Source of the DNA: Phycisphaerae bacterium
Lineage (GTDB): Bacteria; Planctomycetota; Phycisphaerae; JAAYCJ01
NCBI GenBank assembly: GCA_012729815.1
Contig: JAAYCJ010000016.1
Coordinates: forward strand, 1 to 56,258
DNA: 56,258 nucleotides
Direction: 5' to 3'
In this document: in pieces, positions 1 to 7,598 of the stretch
How the letters are laid out: each line of letters opens with the position of its first letter
Position numbering within the stretch: the first letter of the stretch is position 1
The notes under the pieces: model-generated
Databases searched by the model: none
What the model was told of the DNA's origin: nothing
What the model saw: the letters and a program-made list of their open reading frames with translations, nothing else
Made by a program: the position numbers and the translations under genes

Positions 1-1
1 C

Positions 2-109
2 CGGGTCGCCACACGGCGTGGCGAGCTTGCCATGACCATGCCCATCGCCTGCTTCGAGGCGATCAGCAAGGGCGCCGAGACCCGTACGCCGGAGAAGACC
101 GAAGGCTGA
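2..109 (+). CDS. C-terminal end of an unidentified protein (5' truncated)
   Basis: This frame is open from the window edge to a TGA at 107-109 and encodes about 35 residues, ending with a charged Glu/Lys/Thr tail. The piece containing M-P-I-A-C-F-E-A-I resembles the closing helix of a sugar-processing or Gfo/Idh-type enzyme, but it is too short to assign. No start is visible, so this would be the tail of a gene that begins outside the window. It would be convergent with tsaE. The stretch from 110 to 247 holds no gene I can support. Confidence 0.35.
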   Translation, partial: RVATRRGELAMTMPIACFEAISKGAETRTPEKTEG

Positions 110-247
110 GTTGGTGGTGACATCCGGGCGTTGGGATGATATGCTGGGGACCGGCGGTCACAGCGAGGGAGTCCCCACTTCGAGCGTCGCCGAATTCGCC
201 ACCGCTCGCGCCGCGTACGTTGTCGAGCACGTGGAGATTCGGATCGA

Positions 248-742
248 CTAAGAGCCGGCAAGGGCGGTGATGATCTGCGGGTCGGCGAGGACGGCCTGCC
301 ACGGGCCGGATCGCGGAGCTTCGAGGGTGATGCGGCGGTCGGTTTCGGCGATGACTTCCTGGCGGACCCAGAGGGTCTCGGCGGGCATGCGGTCGGCGAC
401 GCGGTCGGCCCACTCGACGGCGACCAGGCAGTCCTTGCGTTCGAGGATTTCATCCCAGCCGAGCGGGTCAAGTTCCTGGCCGCTGGTGAGGCGGTAGGCA
501 TCCACATGGACAAGCGTCACGCCGTCACCGTACTCGCAGATAATCACGAACGTGGCTGAGCAGATGCTTCGCTCATCGACAGACAAGCCACGGCCGAGCC
601 CTTTGACGAACTCGGTCTTGCCCGCTCCGAGCTGTCCGACCAGGCCGATTACCGCAGGCAGTTGCACCCGGCGGGCCAGCCGGCACGCCAGCTCCCGCGT
701 CTGCTCCGGGCTATGGGTCTGGACGGTCAAGCGATCGGTCAC
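248..742 (-). CDS. tsaE: tRNA t6A biosynthesis ATPase TsaE
   Basis: 164 residues, the usual length for TsaE (YjeE), the small ATPase that works with TsaB and TsaD to make N6-threonylcarbamoyladenosine at A37 of ANN-decoding tRNAs in the cytoplasm. Seen: a Walker A loop GQLGAGKT at about residues 36-43, the family motif D-A-Y-R-L at 81-85, and the E-W pair at 110-111. The start is GTG at 742, preceded by a G-rich Shine-Dalgarno and lying only 11 nt after the stop of the phosphatidyltransferase. It is therefore probably the last gene of the HlyD-phosphatidyltransferase-tsaE unit. TsaB and TsaD are not in the window. Confidence 0.93.
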   Translation of the reverse strand: MTDRLTVQTHSPEQTRELACRLARRVQLPAVIGLVGQLGAGKTEFVKGLGRGLSVDERSICSATFVIICEYGDGVTLVHVDAYRLTSGQELDPLGWDEILERKDCLVAVEWADRVADRMPAETLWVRQEVIAETDRRITLEAPRSGPWQAVLADPQIITALAGS

Positions 743-753
743 AAGCCCCCCTG

Positions 754-1557
754 CTACCTGATGAGGTCCGACAGGTTGAACGGACGAATCCGCACGGCGA
801 TGATCGTCACGGCGACGGCGGCGGCGAACAGCGTGTGCGGCCAGGTGCGGCGCTTGAGGGCCAGGGACATCTCAGCCTTCCCGGACGCCCCGCCGTTGGG
901 CTGTCGCTTTGCGCCTTCGAGTTTGCGATAGCACAGGGCCAGCCGCCCGGCGACGCTCGTCCACGGCAGAACCGCCAGGATCAGCACCATGGTCGCCACG
1001 TGGCCCAGGAAGCAGCCCAGCATCACCGCCACCAGCCGTTCGCCTCGTTGCCAGAAACCGACCGAGCAATCGTCGAGTTCCTTCTCCGCCCGGGCCTTGA
1101 TGTAGCTGATCAGAACGGCGTTGGTCATCGCCAGCAGGGCCAGAACCTGGAACGTCACGTTCTCCACCCGGCCGAACGCGATGGCGATCGCCCCGAAGAT
1201 CGCAATGTCCGAGACACGGTCCATCGTGCTGTCGAGAATCCCGCCGAAGGCCGTCTTGAGATTGCCCACCCGGGCCACCGCCCCGTCCAGCATGTCCATC
1301 GCGCACGCGCCGAACAGCCACAGCCCAGCCCAGAACGGAGCGGGCGGCCGGACCTGGTCCCACGTCTGATCGGCCCCTGCCGCCAATTGCCACGCCGCTC
1401 CAAGCGTCAGCAGCATTCCCAGAACGGTCAGAACGTTCGGCGAGACGCCGAGACGCACAAGGATCCGGGCCAGAGAATCCCTCGCCGTCGCGATCGGATC
1501 GGCAAAGACTCTAGCCGCCAGATGCCGGCTGCGTGGTTGTATTGCGCTGGTTCCCAT
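754..1557 (-). CDS. CDP-alcohol phosphatidyltransferase family membrane protein
   Basis: 267 residues. The full CDP-alcohol signature is present: D88-x2-D91-G92-x2-A95-R96-x8-G105-x3-D109-x3-D113, the metal and CDP-binding site of enzymes that join a CDP-linked lipid to an alcohol such as glycerol-phosphate, inositol or serine. Several hydrophobic segments flank it, so it is an inner-membrane enzyme. The particular alcohol cannot be read from the sequence. Its ATG lies 47 nt inside the end of the upstream HlyD-type gene in another frame, which suggests translational coupling. tsaE follows after 11 nt. Confidence 0.88.
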   Translation of the reverse strand: MGTSAIQPRSRHLAARVFADPIATARDSLARILVRLGVSPNVLTVLGMLLTLGAAWQLAAGADQTWDQVRPPAPFWAGLWLFGACAMDMLDGAVARVGNLKTAFGGILDSTMDRVSDIAIFGAIAIAFGRVENVTFQVLALLAMTNAVLISYIKARAEKELDDCSVGFWQRGERLVAVMLGCFLGHVATMVLILAVLPWTSVAGRLALCYRKLEGAKRQPNGGASGKAEMSLALKRRTWPHTLFAAAVAVTIIAVRIRPFNLSDLIR

Positions 1558-2611
1558 CTTGTTGCACCCGGTCCCTCGGCAGAATGCCGATCAGCTTGAA
1601 CAGGTAATTCGTCTGCCCCACGTGCACCGACAGCTTCGCCGCCATACCCGCGGTCAGCCGGACGTGCGGCGGAATCTCGGTGAGCCGCGCCTTGACCAGG
1701 ATCGTCCCGTCGCCGCTGCCCTGCGGGTTGACCACCGGCGAAACCCAGTAGACCTCGCCGTTGATCACGCCATAGTCGATCTCGGGATAGGCGCTGAGCA
1801 CAACCGAAGTCGACTGGCCGGTCTGAAGATAGCGGACGTGCCGCTCGGGCGCCCGCGCCACGACCTGGTGATACCTGTCGTCGAAGATCTGGCCGAGCAC
1901 TTCGTCGGCGTCGACCACCCGGCCGATACCCAGCGAGTGCAGCACGATCACGCCGTCCAGCGGCGCGGCGACGCTGCGGCGGGTCAGTTCGCCGCGGGCC
2001 CGTTCGAGTTCCGCTTCGAGCATGTTGATCTTCTTCCGCTGAACGTCGAGCATCGCCTCGCGCATCGCGGTGCGGTCGACGGCCAGACGGTCGCAGACCG
2101 CGCTGGCCAGATCGTAGGCGGCCTTGGCCTGGTTGAACTCGGTCTCGCTGGCCACCAGTTGCTCGTGGAGGGTCGAGACCCGCTGGTACTCGCGCTCAGC
2201 GTCGGCAAGCTGGATGCGGGCGTGCGTCAGCTCGCGGTCCTCCTGCTCCCGGTCGACCGCGAGTTTTCGTTCGAGATACTGGAGTTCCGCCGTCTGCTGC
2301 GCCAGCTCGCGCTCGCAGCGGACCACCTCCGACCGCTCCACCTCGCACGAAAGCCTCAGGATCACCTGCCCCTCGGTAACCCGGTCGCCCGACTCGAGCA
2401 GGATCGCCTCGATCGGGCCCTTGCTGCCCGCGCGGATCACCGCGTCGCGGGCCGAGAGGATATTGCCGTACGAAGCGACGTAGAAGTTCGTCGGTATGAA
2501 ATACAGGGCCGCCGGAATGGCAACCGCGATCAGTCCCGTCCCCGCCAGAATCCGCTTTCCCCATCCGGACCGACCCGCCCCCGCGGGCTTCCGCTCTGCT
2601 TGCTCAGCCAT
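1511..2611 (-). CDS. HlyD-family membrane fusion (periplasmic adaptor) protein
   Basis: 366 residues. In order: a short basic cytoplasmic N-terminus, one membrane segment at about residues 20-40, a first lipoyl-like half (G-P-I-E-A-I-L-L-E-S-G-D), a long heptad-rich coiled coil from about 90 to 205, the second lipoyl half (A-A-P-L-D-G-V-I-V), and a beta-barrel-like C-terminal part. This is the architecture of HlyD/EmrA adaptors that link an inner-membrane exporter to the envelope. No cognate ABC or RND pump lies next to it, so its partner is unknown. It is divergent from the GT4 gene across a 124-bp gap, which makes glycan export possible but unproved. First gene of the minus-strand unit ending in tsaE. 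Confidence 0.85.
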   Translation of the reverse strand: MAEQAERKPAGAGRSGWGKRILAGTGLIAVAIPAALYFIPTNFYVASYGNILSARDAVIRAGSKGPIEAILLESGDRVTEGQVILRLSCEVERSEVVRCERELAQQTAELQYLERKLAVDREQEDRELTHARIQLADAEREYQRVSTLHEQLVASETEFNQAKAAYDLASAVCDRLAVDRTAMREAMLDVQRKKINMLEAELERARGELTRRSVAAPLDGVIVLHSLGIGRVVDADEVLGQIFDDRYHQVVARAPERHVRYLQTGQSTSVVLSAYPEIDYGVINGEVYWVSPVVNPQGSGDGTILVKARLTEIPPHVRLTAGMAAKLSVHVGQTNYLFKLIGILPRDRVQQDGNQRNTTTQPASGG

Positions 2612-2735
2612 CGCCGTTCCACCAGACTCTTTCCCTCACGTCCAACCGCCGACCGACGGCGGTCGCGACGCTTTGAGCTCATCAGCACCCGGCGAACCTG
2701 CCGAAAATAGGGCAAGGGGCCGATGCGCCGATTTC

Positions 2736-3860
2736 ATGACCAAAATACTGCAGCTTGTATCGACATTCCAGATCAAAACCGACACAAAATGGCTGGCCCG
2801 ACTGCTGCCGGCCATCGATCGCAACCGATTCGAGCTGACCGTCGCGGCATTTTACGACGACGGTCCGGCTCGGGCCCAGTTTGAACGACATGGGATCGCG
2901 TGTCGCCTGCTCGGCGTGCGATCGGCGTGGGATGGCCGGTCGCTGGTCTCGCCTTTACGGCTGATCGAACGGCTGAGGCCCGACCTGGTCCACACGCACT
3001 TGCTGCGGGCGGACCTGTTCGGCGGCCTGGCCGCGGCGATGACCGGCACGCCGCTGGTCTCGACGGTCTACGCCCACGGCCCCTACCGCCGCCAGTACCG
3101 CCGGCCCGGCCTGGATGCCCTCCTGGACCGGCTGACCGTGCGGCTGCCCGATCGGATCGTCGCGGTTTGCCGCGATATCAAATTGGACTTGGTCAGGCGT
3201 CTTGGCGTTCCCGATTGCCGAGTCGCGGTCATCCACACGGGCATGGACCCGCTGGAGACCGCGCCGGCCGACGTTGACCGCGTTCGGCGGCAGTATGACC
3301 TGCCTTCGGACCGGCCGGTCGTCATGGTCCCAGCCCGCCTGAGCTACGAAAAGGGTATCGACACCCTGCTGCGGGCGGTCAGGGCCTTCCTGGACCGCGG
3401 CGGACGGGCGGCGTTCCTGATCGCTGGAACGGGCGCCCTTGAGACCGAGTTGCACAACCTGGCCCAGCGTCTGGACCTACAGCCGCACGTGCGGTTCCTC
3501 GGCTTCGTGCATGACATTGAGCTGCTTCTGGCGGCGGCGGACCTCGTTGTCCTACCGTCGTACTCCGAGGGCCTGCCCAACGCCGCACTCGAGACCTTCG
3601 CCGCGGCCCGGCCGCTGGTCGCCTCAGCCGTCGGCGGGATCAACGACCTGGCCGAATACGATCCGCGGGCCATCGTGCGGGTCGAACCGGGCCGACCGCT
3701 TGATCTGGCCGATAGAATACTAGAGGTGCTCCGCAGCCCCAGCCTCGCGGCCGACCTTGCCGACCGAGGATTACGTATAATTAAGCGGAACCTTGCGACC
3801 GCCCGTGTAGCGGCAGAGTATGAACGACTATACGTTTCACTGTTACAATCTGAACCCTAG
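2736..3860 (+). CDS. GT4-family glycosyltransferase
   Basis: 374 residues with a GT-B fold. The N-terminal acceptor half includes the H-T-H-L-L-R-A-D motif after R-P-D-L-V. The C-terminal donor half includes the E-x7-E signature inside S-E-G-L-P-N-A-A-L-E and a K-G-I-D-T-L-L motif. GT4 enzymes transfer a sugar from a nucleotide donor with retention of configuration, here probably onto a lipid-linked surface glycan. The open frame extends back to 2496, but the ATG at 2736 starts the canonical first strand (T-K-I-L-Q-L-V), so I place the start there. Its end overlaps the next gene by 41 nt. The donor sugar is not readable. Confidence 0.9.
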   Translation: MTKILQLVSTFQIKTDTKWLARLLPAIDRNRFELTVAAFYDDGPARAQFERHGIACRLLGVRSAWDGRSLVSPLRLIERLRPDLVHTHLLRADLFGGLAAAMTGTPLVSTVYAHGPYRRQYRRPGLDALLDRLTVRLPDRIVAVCRDIKLDLVRRLGVPDCRVAVIHTGMDPLETAPADVDRVRRQYDLPSDRPVVMVPARLSYEKGIDTLLRAVRAFLDRGGRAAFLIAGTGALETELHNLAQRLDLQPHVRFLGFVHDIELLLAAADLVVLPSYSEGLPNAALETFAAARPLVASAVGGINDLAEYDPRAIVRVEPGRPLDLADRILEVLRSPSLAADLADRGLRIIKRNLATARVAAEYERLYVSLLQSEP

Positions 3861-4626
3861 CCATACCAAGGCGGATGCGTTCGTCGAATTCGACGGCTAT
3901 CGGATCTGGAACCTCGGGGCTGCGCGGTTCGTCAATGAACTGGCCGCCCGGGCACAGGCTCGTCGCCCGACGCGCGCATTCTATTTAAACGCCTGGACTT
4001 ATGTGCTGGCCGCGTCCGATAAGGCGTTTCGCCAAACGATCCGGACCGCGGATATCCTGTATCCCGACGGGATCAGTGTTACCGGGGCGTGCCGTCTGGC
4101 CGGGGTTGGCAGGCCCGCGCGGATGACCGCGGGCGACTTTTTCGAAGATTTTTGCCGGACCGCCCAGGACGCGAGGCTGAAGGTCTACTTCCTGGCGGGC
4201 AAGCCGTACGTGATCGACCGGGCGATGCTTCGCCTGCGGTCACGGTTCCCACGGCTGGAGATCGTGGGCCATCATCACGGCTATCTGGGTGAGAGGCCCG
4301 AGTTGACCGATTTTGTGATCGGCGAGATCAACCGCCGTCGGCCGGATGTGCTGGTGGTGGGCATGGGCTCGCCCAAGCAGGAGAGTTTCGTTGCCCGTCA
4401 CAGCGGGCGGCTGGATGTCCCGGTGGTCTGGACCGTTGGAGCGATGCTGGACTACGTCGCCGGGACCGAACGGCTGGCCCCGCGCTGGGTCGGGCGGGCC
4501 GGTCTCGAGTGGCTCTATCGGCTCTGGCAGGACCCAGCGGGCAAGTGGAAGCGGTATCTCTTAGGCAACGCGGAATTCGTGGCCCGCGTATCGGTGGCGG
4601 CGATCAGGGAGAGGGTGAGAGTGTAA
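3820..4626 (+). CDS. WecG/TagA/CpsF-family glycosyltransferase (GT26)
   Basis: 268 residues, the family's usual length. Diagnostic motifs: Y-P-D-G-I-S-V at 81-87 with the catalytic-type Asp, G-M-G-S-P-K-Q-E at 181-188, and G-L-E-W-L-Y-R-L followed by R-Y-L-L-G-N at the C-terminus. Known members add ManNAc or ManNAcA to undecaprenyl-PP-linked sugars in enterobacterial common antigen, teichoic acid linkage units or capsule. The first 22 residues precede the usual family start, but no better start codon is visible. It overlaps the GT4 gene by 41 nt, and its TAA shares one base with the next ATG (TAATG), indicating coupled translation. Confidence 0.92.
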   Translation: MNDYTFHCYNLNPSHTKADAFVEFDGYRIWNLGAARFVNELAARAQARRPTRAFYLNAWTYVLAASDKAFRQTIRTADILYPDGISVTGACRLAGVGRPARMTAGDFFEDFCRTAQDARLKVYFLAGKPYVIDRAMLRLRSRFPRLEIVGHHHGYLGERPELTDFVIGEINRRRPDVLVVGMGSPKQESFVARHSGRLDVPVVWTVGAMLDYVAGTERLAPRWVGRAGLEWLYRLWQDPAGKWKRYLLGNAEFVARVSVAAIRERVRV

Positions 4627-5348
4627 TGAGTACAGCTTATAAGCTCGACTACAGCGGCGGGATCGGCCCGACGCTGGCCATGCCGCTTCGCCTGCCGGAG
4701 CAGTACAACCCGGATGGCTGGACACACCTGCATGTCTGGCCCGCGTCAACGTGGAACGAGGTCCTGCGCCGGACGATCGACGTCGCGGGCAGCATCGTCC
4801 TGCTTCTGCTGACGCTGCCGGTCATGGCGGCCGCCATCCTGGCCATCCGTCTGACCAGCCGCGGGCCGGCTGTCTTCAGGCAGGTCCGCGCCGGCCGGTA
4901 CGGTCAGCCGTTCGTCATGTACAAATTGCGCACGATGCGCCATAACGCCCCGCACTTGCGACTCGCCGAGCAGGACGAAGGGCGTAACGGCCCAGCCTTC
5001 AAGCTCCGCAACGACCCGCGCGTGACCCACATCGGACGGCTGCTGAGAAGGACCAGTATCGACGAACTGCCGCAACTGCTCAACGTGCTGCGCGGCGAGA
5101 TGTCGCTGGTCGGACCGCGGCCGCTGCCGCTGCACCAGGTGCGACTCGAAACGCTGTCGGAACGGGCGAGAATCTCGGTCAAGCCGGGCCTGACCGGCCT
5201 CTGGCAGGTCTCCGGCCGGGCCGACATCCCCTACGACGAATGGGTCGAACTGGACCTCTACTACGTCCAGCACCGCTCCATCCGCCTCGACCTGCAAATC
5301 CTCCTCAAAACCATCCCCGCCGTCCTGACCTGCCGCGGCGCGTACTGA
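4626..5348 (+). CDS. Polyprenyl-phosphate sugar-1-phosphate transferase (WcaJ/ExoY type)
   Basis: 240 residues. One membrane segment at about 51-74, then the bacterial sugar transferase core: G-P-A-V-F-R-Q-V-R-A-G at 80-90, K-L-R-T-M at 100-104, the D-E-L-P-Q-L-L-N motif, L-V-G-P-R-P-L, and K-P-G-L-T-G-L-W-Q-V-S-G-R near the C-terminus. Such enzymes start exopolysaccharide repeat units by moving a hexose-1-phosphate onto undecaprenyl phosphate. It lacks the large N-terminal region of full-length WcaJ, so it is the short ExoY-like form. The ATG overlaps the previous stop by one base and has a purine-rich ribosome site. With its two neighbours it forms a three-enzyme glycan cassette without a Wzx or Wzy here. 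Confidence 0.93.
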   Translation: MSTAYKLDYSGGIGPTLAMPLRLPEQYNPDGWTHLHVWPASTWNEVLRRTIDVAGSIVLLLLTLPVMAAAILAIRLTSRGPAVFRQVRAGRYGQPFVMYKLRTMRHNAPHLRLAEQDEGRNGPAFKLRNDPRVTHIGRLLRRTSIDELPQLLNVLRGEMSLVGPRPLPLHQVRLETLSERARISVKPGLTGLWQVSGRADIPYDEWVELDLYYVQHRSIRLDLQILLKTIPAVLTCRGAY

Positions 5349-5365
5349 GCCTTCACCCAAGTTCC

Positions 5366-5381
5366 GCACGGAACACGCGGA
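5366..5381. repeat. Short intergenic repeat GCACGGAACACGCGGA (copy 1)
   Basis: The string GCACGGAACACGCGGA occurs here, again at 7492-7509 with one change, and in an expanded form at 33249-33276. All three copies are between genes, just after a gene end. It is a small dispersed motif of unknown function. Confidence 0.6.
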
Positions 5382-5491
5382 CTGCGCGGGAAGGCGGTCC
5401 GGCCTCCAGATGTGGACTTGGTCTTGTCTATCCCGCTACGCAGTCTCTCCACGCGGTCACCTGATAGTGGCGGATTTTCGTTAAGTTGCGC

Positions 5492-5520
5492 TTGCAATGT
5501 CTGTTTGGGGGGGCTAAAAT
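5492..5520 (+). promoter_or_regulatory. Sigma70-type promoter for rpmB
   Basis: TTGCAA at 5492-5497 and TAAAAT at 5515-5520 are separated by 17 bp. This predicts a start near 5527 and a leader of about 95 nt before rpmB. No other gene lies between. Confidence 0.7.
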
Positions 5521-5538
5521 CAGGGTTTTCCATGGCTT

Positions 5539-5594
5539 GCAGGATGATGGGCGGCGAAGGCCGCAGCCGGGGCGTCTGCCCCTAACCGCCCTGC
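5539..5594 (+). promoter_or_regulatory. Folded 5' leader of rpmB
   Basis: Nested inverted repeats lie in the leader: GCA 5539-5541 with TGC 5592-5594, GGGCGG 5549-5554 with CCGCCC 5586-5591, and an apical GGGGC 5569-5573 with GCCCC 5578-5582 around a GTCT loop. The ribosome site AGGAG follows the structure. It could be an autoregulatory r-protein site, but it matches no named riboswitch that I recognise. Confidence 0.45.
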
Positions 5595-5621
5595 ATAAAA
5601 CAGCTTACAGGAGCTCGGCAA

Positions 5622-5894
5622 ATGCCTAGAGAGTGCTACTTCACGGGTAAGAAGACGACCGCGGGCCGGACCATTTCCCGTCGCGGCAAGGCCAAATACC
5701 TCGGCGGCGTCGGTATCAAGACCACCGGGATCGAGAAACGCACGTTCAAGCCGAACATCCAGACGGTTCGGGCGGTCATCGACGGCAAGCCGGTCCGGAT
5801 CAAGGTCTCGGCCAAGGCCATCCGCATGGGCCTGGTCGAAAAGCCGCTCAAGCGGAATTGGAAGCCCCAGCCGACTGAGGCCGCCAGCGAGTAG
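5622..5894 (+). CDS. rpmB: Large ribosomal subunit protein bL28
   Basis: 90 residues. The N-terminal C-Y-F-T-G-K-K, the R-T-F-K-P-N-I-Q motif and the V-S-A-K-A-I-R motif identify bL28, which binds 23S rRNA near the E site of the 50S subunit. It is encoded alone, with a clear promoter, a structured leader, an AGGAG ribosome site 8 nt before the ATG, and an intrinsic terminator after the stop. In many bacteria rpmB pairs with rpmG; rpmG is not here. Confidence 0.97.
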   Translation: MPRECYFTGKKTTAGRTISRRGKAKYLGGVGIKTTGIEKRTFKPNIQTVRAVIDGKPVRIKVSAKAIRMGLVEKPLKRNWKPQPTEAASE

Positions 5895-5912
5895 GCAATC
5901 GGTACACCGATC

Positions 5913-5940
5913 AAGGGCACCTCTGTCGTGCCCTTTTTCT
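5913..5940 (+). terminator. Intrinsic terminator after rpmB
   Basis: Perfect 8-bp stem AAGGGCAC (5913-5920) with GTGCCCTT (5928-5935), a 7-nt loop, then a T-rich run. It lies 18 bp after the rpmB stop. Confidence 0.9.
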
Positions 5941-5951
5941 TGCGCCGCGTA

Positions 5952-5980
5952 TTAACTGGTAGTCCATTTTTTGGAATAAT
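5952..5980 (+). promoter_or_regulatory. Promoter of the XRE-cupin gene with an overlapping inverted repeat
   Basis: TTAACT (5952-5957) and AATAAT (5975-5980) are separated by 17 bp. Inside the spacer lies the inverted repeat TCCA (5963-5966) / TGGA (5972-5975), and TAGTCC occurs on both sides. The placement suits an operator, perhaps for the regulator encoded directly downstream. Confidence 0.55.
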
Positions 5981-6011
5981 AGTCCCTACGGCCCAAGTCG
6001 AGGAGAGCGCG

Positions 6012-6563
6012 ATGAATCTGGTGGAACTGGCGATCCGGATCAAGGGGCTCCGCAAGGCGCGGGAACTGACGCTGGAGGAACTGGCTGGGCGAACGGGGTT
6101 GACCGGGAGCATGTTGAGTAAGATTGAGAATTTCCGGGTCACCCCGTCCCTACCGGGGCTGTCGCGGATCGCCGAGGGGCTGGGCGTGACGCTCTCGGAG
6201 CTGTTCGAGGGACTCGACGAGCGGCCCAAACTGACCGTCGTGAAGGCAGACCACCGGCGGCGGCTCTCGCGTGACGACTCGCCGTGGATCTACTGGTCGC
6301 TGGCGGCTGGGCCCAGCGGACGGGTGATGGATCCCTTCATGATTGAGATTCCGCCGGGCGAGCAGCGGCGCGAGGCCGCCGCCCACGAGGGCGAGGAGTT
6401 CATGCTCGTGCTCGAAGGACCGGTCGATTACGTCTACGGCTGCGAGACGCACCAACTGGAGACCGGCGACAGCGTCTACGACGTCGGTAACGAGGTGCAT
6501 ACGCTGGTCAACCGGTCGGACCATACGGTACGGCTGATGGTGGTGTACTGCAATCCCAGGTAA
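6012..6563 (+). CDS. XRE-family transcriptional regulator with C-terminal cupin domain
   Basis: 183 residues. An N-terminal helix-turn-helix of the Cro/CI type at about 4-60 includes T-L-E-E-L-A-G-R-T-G-L and S-M-L-S-K-I-E-N. It is followed by a cupin-2 beta-barrel at about 110-180 with H-E-G-E-E-F and the late E-V-H motif. Such proteins are one-component regulators: the cupin senses a small ligand or metal and the HTH binds DNA. The start at 6012 has the ribosome site GAGGAGAG; an upstream in-frame extension to 5928 would include terminator DNA and is rejected. It lies 21 bp before an EamA exporter, which it may control. The ligand is unknown. Confidence 0.92.
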   Translation: MNLVELAIRIKGLRKARELTLEELAGRTGLTGSMLSKIENFRVTPSLPGLSRIAEGLGVTLSELFEGLDERPKLTVVKADHRRRLSRDDSPWIYWSLAAGPSGRVMDPFMIEIPPGEQRREAAAHEGEEFMLVLEGPVDYVYGCETHQLETGDSVYDVGNEVHTLVNRSDHTVRLMVVYCNPR

Positions 6564-6584
6564 GAAGGGCCGCTGGTCGCGACG

Positions 6585-7487
6585 ATGTCGGGCTGGCGTT
6601 TGGTTATGGACCGAAGCATCCTGTTTGCGTTGTGCAGCCTCCTGTTCGCCGGGGTTAATGACCTGGTCTTCAAGAAACAGGCGACCAGCGGGTACGGCCG
6701 CGGCCAGTACATGTCGATCGCCGGAGTGGTCTGGGCGGCGTTCTTCGTGGGGTGGGGCTTGATTCACGGGCGTACCGACGTGGCCTGGCAGGCGATCGCC
6801 TGGGGCGCAGCCGCGGGCACGTTATCCGTGTCCGCCAACTACCTCCTGATCGCCAGCCTTCGCCAGCTCGACGCCAGTGTCGGAGCGACGATCTACCGCT
6901 TGAACATGGTGGCCGCCGCGCTGATTGCGGTGGTGTTCCTCGGCGAGCCGTTGGGAGCGGTCAAGTCGCTGGGACTGACCGCCGGTGCGGCGTCGGTGGT
7001 CATGTTCTCGCTGGGCAATGGAAAAAAGTCGCTGCGCAGCGTGTTGACCGGGGCGATGATGATGGTGGTCACCGCCTCGCTGCTGCGGGCGTTGATGGGA
7101 ATCACCTACAAGCTGGCGACCAGCGACTTTGCCGAACTGCAGGCGGCGGGACACGGTTCGCAGGACGAGTGGTTTCTGGCCGTTCAGGGCGGCATGTGGA
7201 TGGTCGTCGGCTTTCTGTGTTCGGCGAGGTTCGAGGGCCGCCCACGCCTGACCGCCGGCAATGTCGTCTACGGGACGCTCAGCGGGCTGCTGATCTGCGG
7301 GATCGTGCTCTTTTTCGCATGGGCGCTGGCGGCCGGCCAGGCCAGTGTGGTGATCCCGATCGCCCAGATGAGCTTTCTGGTAACCGCCGTGCTGTCGCTG
7401 CCGGTGACGCGGGAGAAGCTCTCCGGCGCCAAAGCCGCCGGGCTGGGTCTGGCCGTGGCGGCGATCCTGCTGCTAAGCCGAACGTGA
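6585..7487 (+). CDS. EamA/DMT-family membrane transporter
   Basis: 300 residues, almost entirely hydrophobic, with about ten predicted membrane segments in two tandem EamA halves. Each half ends with the family pattern around (V/I)-x-F-L-G-E-P-L or (V/L)-P-V-T-R-E-K-L. The drug/metabolite transporter superfamily includes exporters of amino acids, sugars and metabolites; the substrate here cannot be named. A second in-frame ATG at 6606 (residue 8) is an alternative start. It follows the XRE-cupin regulator closely and is probably co-transcribed with it. Confidence 0.88.
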   Translation: MSGWRLVMDRSILFALCSLLFAGVNDLVFKKQATSGYGRGQYMSIAGVVWAAFFVGWGLIHGRTDVAWQAIAWGAAAGTLSVSANYLLIASLRQLDASVGATIYRLNMVAAALIAVVFLGEPLGAVKSLGLTAGAASVVMFSLGNGKKSLRSVLTGAMMMVVTASLLRALMGITYKLATSDFAELQAAGHGSQDEWFLAVQGGMWMVVGFLCSARFEGRPRLTAGNVVYGTLSGLLICGIVLFFAWALAAGQASVVIPIAQMSFLVTAVLSLPVTREKLSGAKAAGLGLAVAAILLLSRT

Positions 7488-7491
7488 GAGC

Positions 7492-7509
7492 GGCACGGAA
7501 CACGCGGGA
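7492..7509. repeat. Short intergenic repeat GCACGGAACACGCGG (copy 2)
   Basis: Matches the element at 5366-5381 over 15 consecutive bases. It sits between the EamA stop and the terminator of the ribosomal operon. Confidence 0.55.
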
Positions 7510-7540
7510 GAAGACCATCCCTGAAGACCGGCGGAGATAC

Positions 7541-7574
7541 AAAAAGCGGCGTCTCCGCGTGGGAAACGCCGCTT
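7541..7574 (-). terminator. Intrinsic terminator of the S10-spc-alpha superoperon
   Basis: A 9-bp stem (AAGCGGCGT 7544-7552 with ACGCCGCTT 7566-7574) is followed on the minus strand by a run of T. It lies 25 bp past the rplQ stop. In the plus direction there is no T run, so it serves the ribosomal operon and not the EamA gene. Confidence 0.88.
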
Positions 7575-7598
7575 CGTGACAATCCAAATCCTGGGCCG

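Noticed and set aside
114-251. Small plus-strand frame from GTG 114 to TAA 249-251
   Set aside because: About 45 residues, no recognised family, weak start, and it overlaps the tsaE stop. It could be real, but the support is too little.
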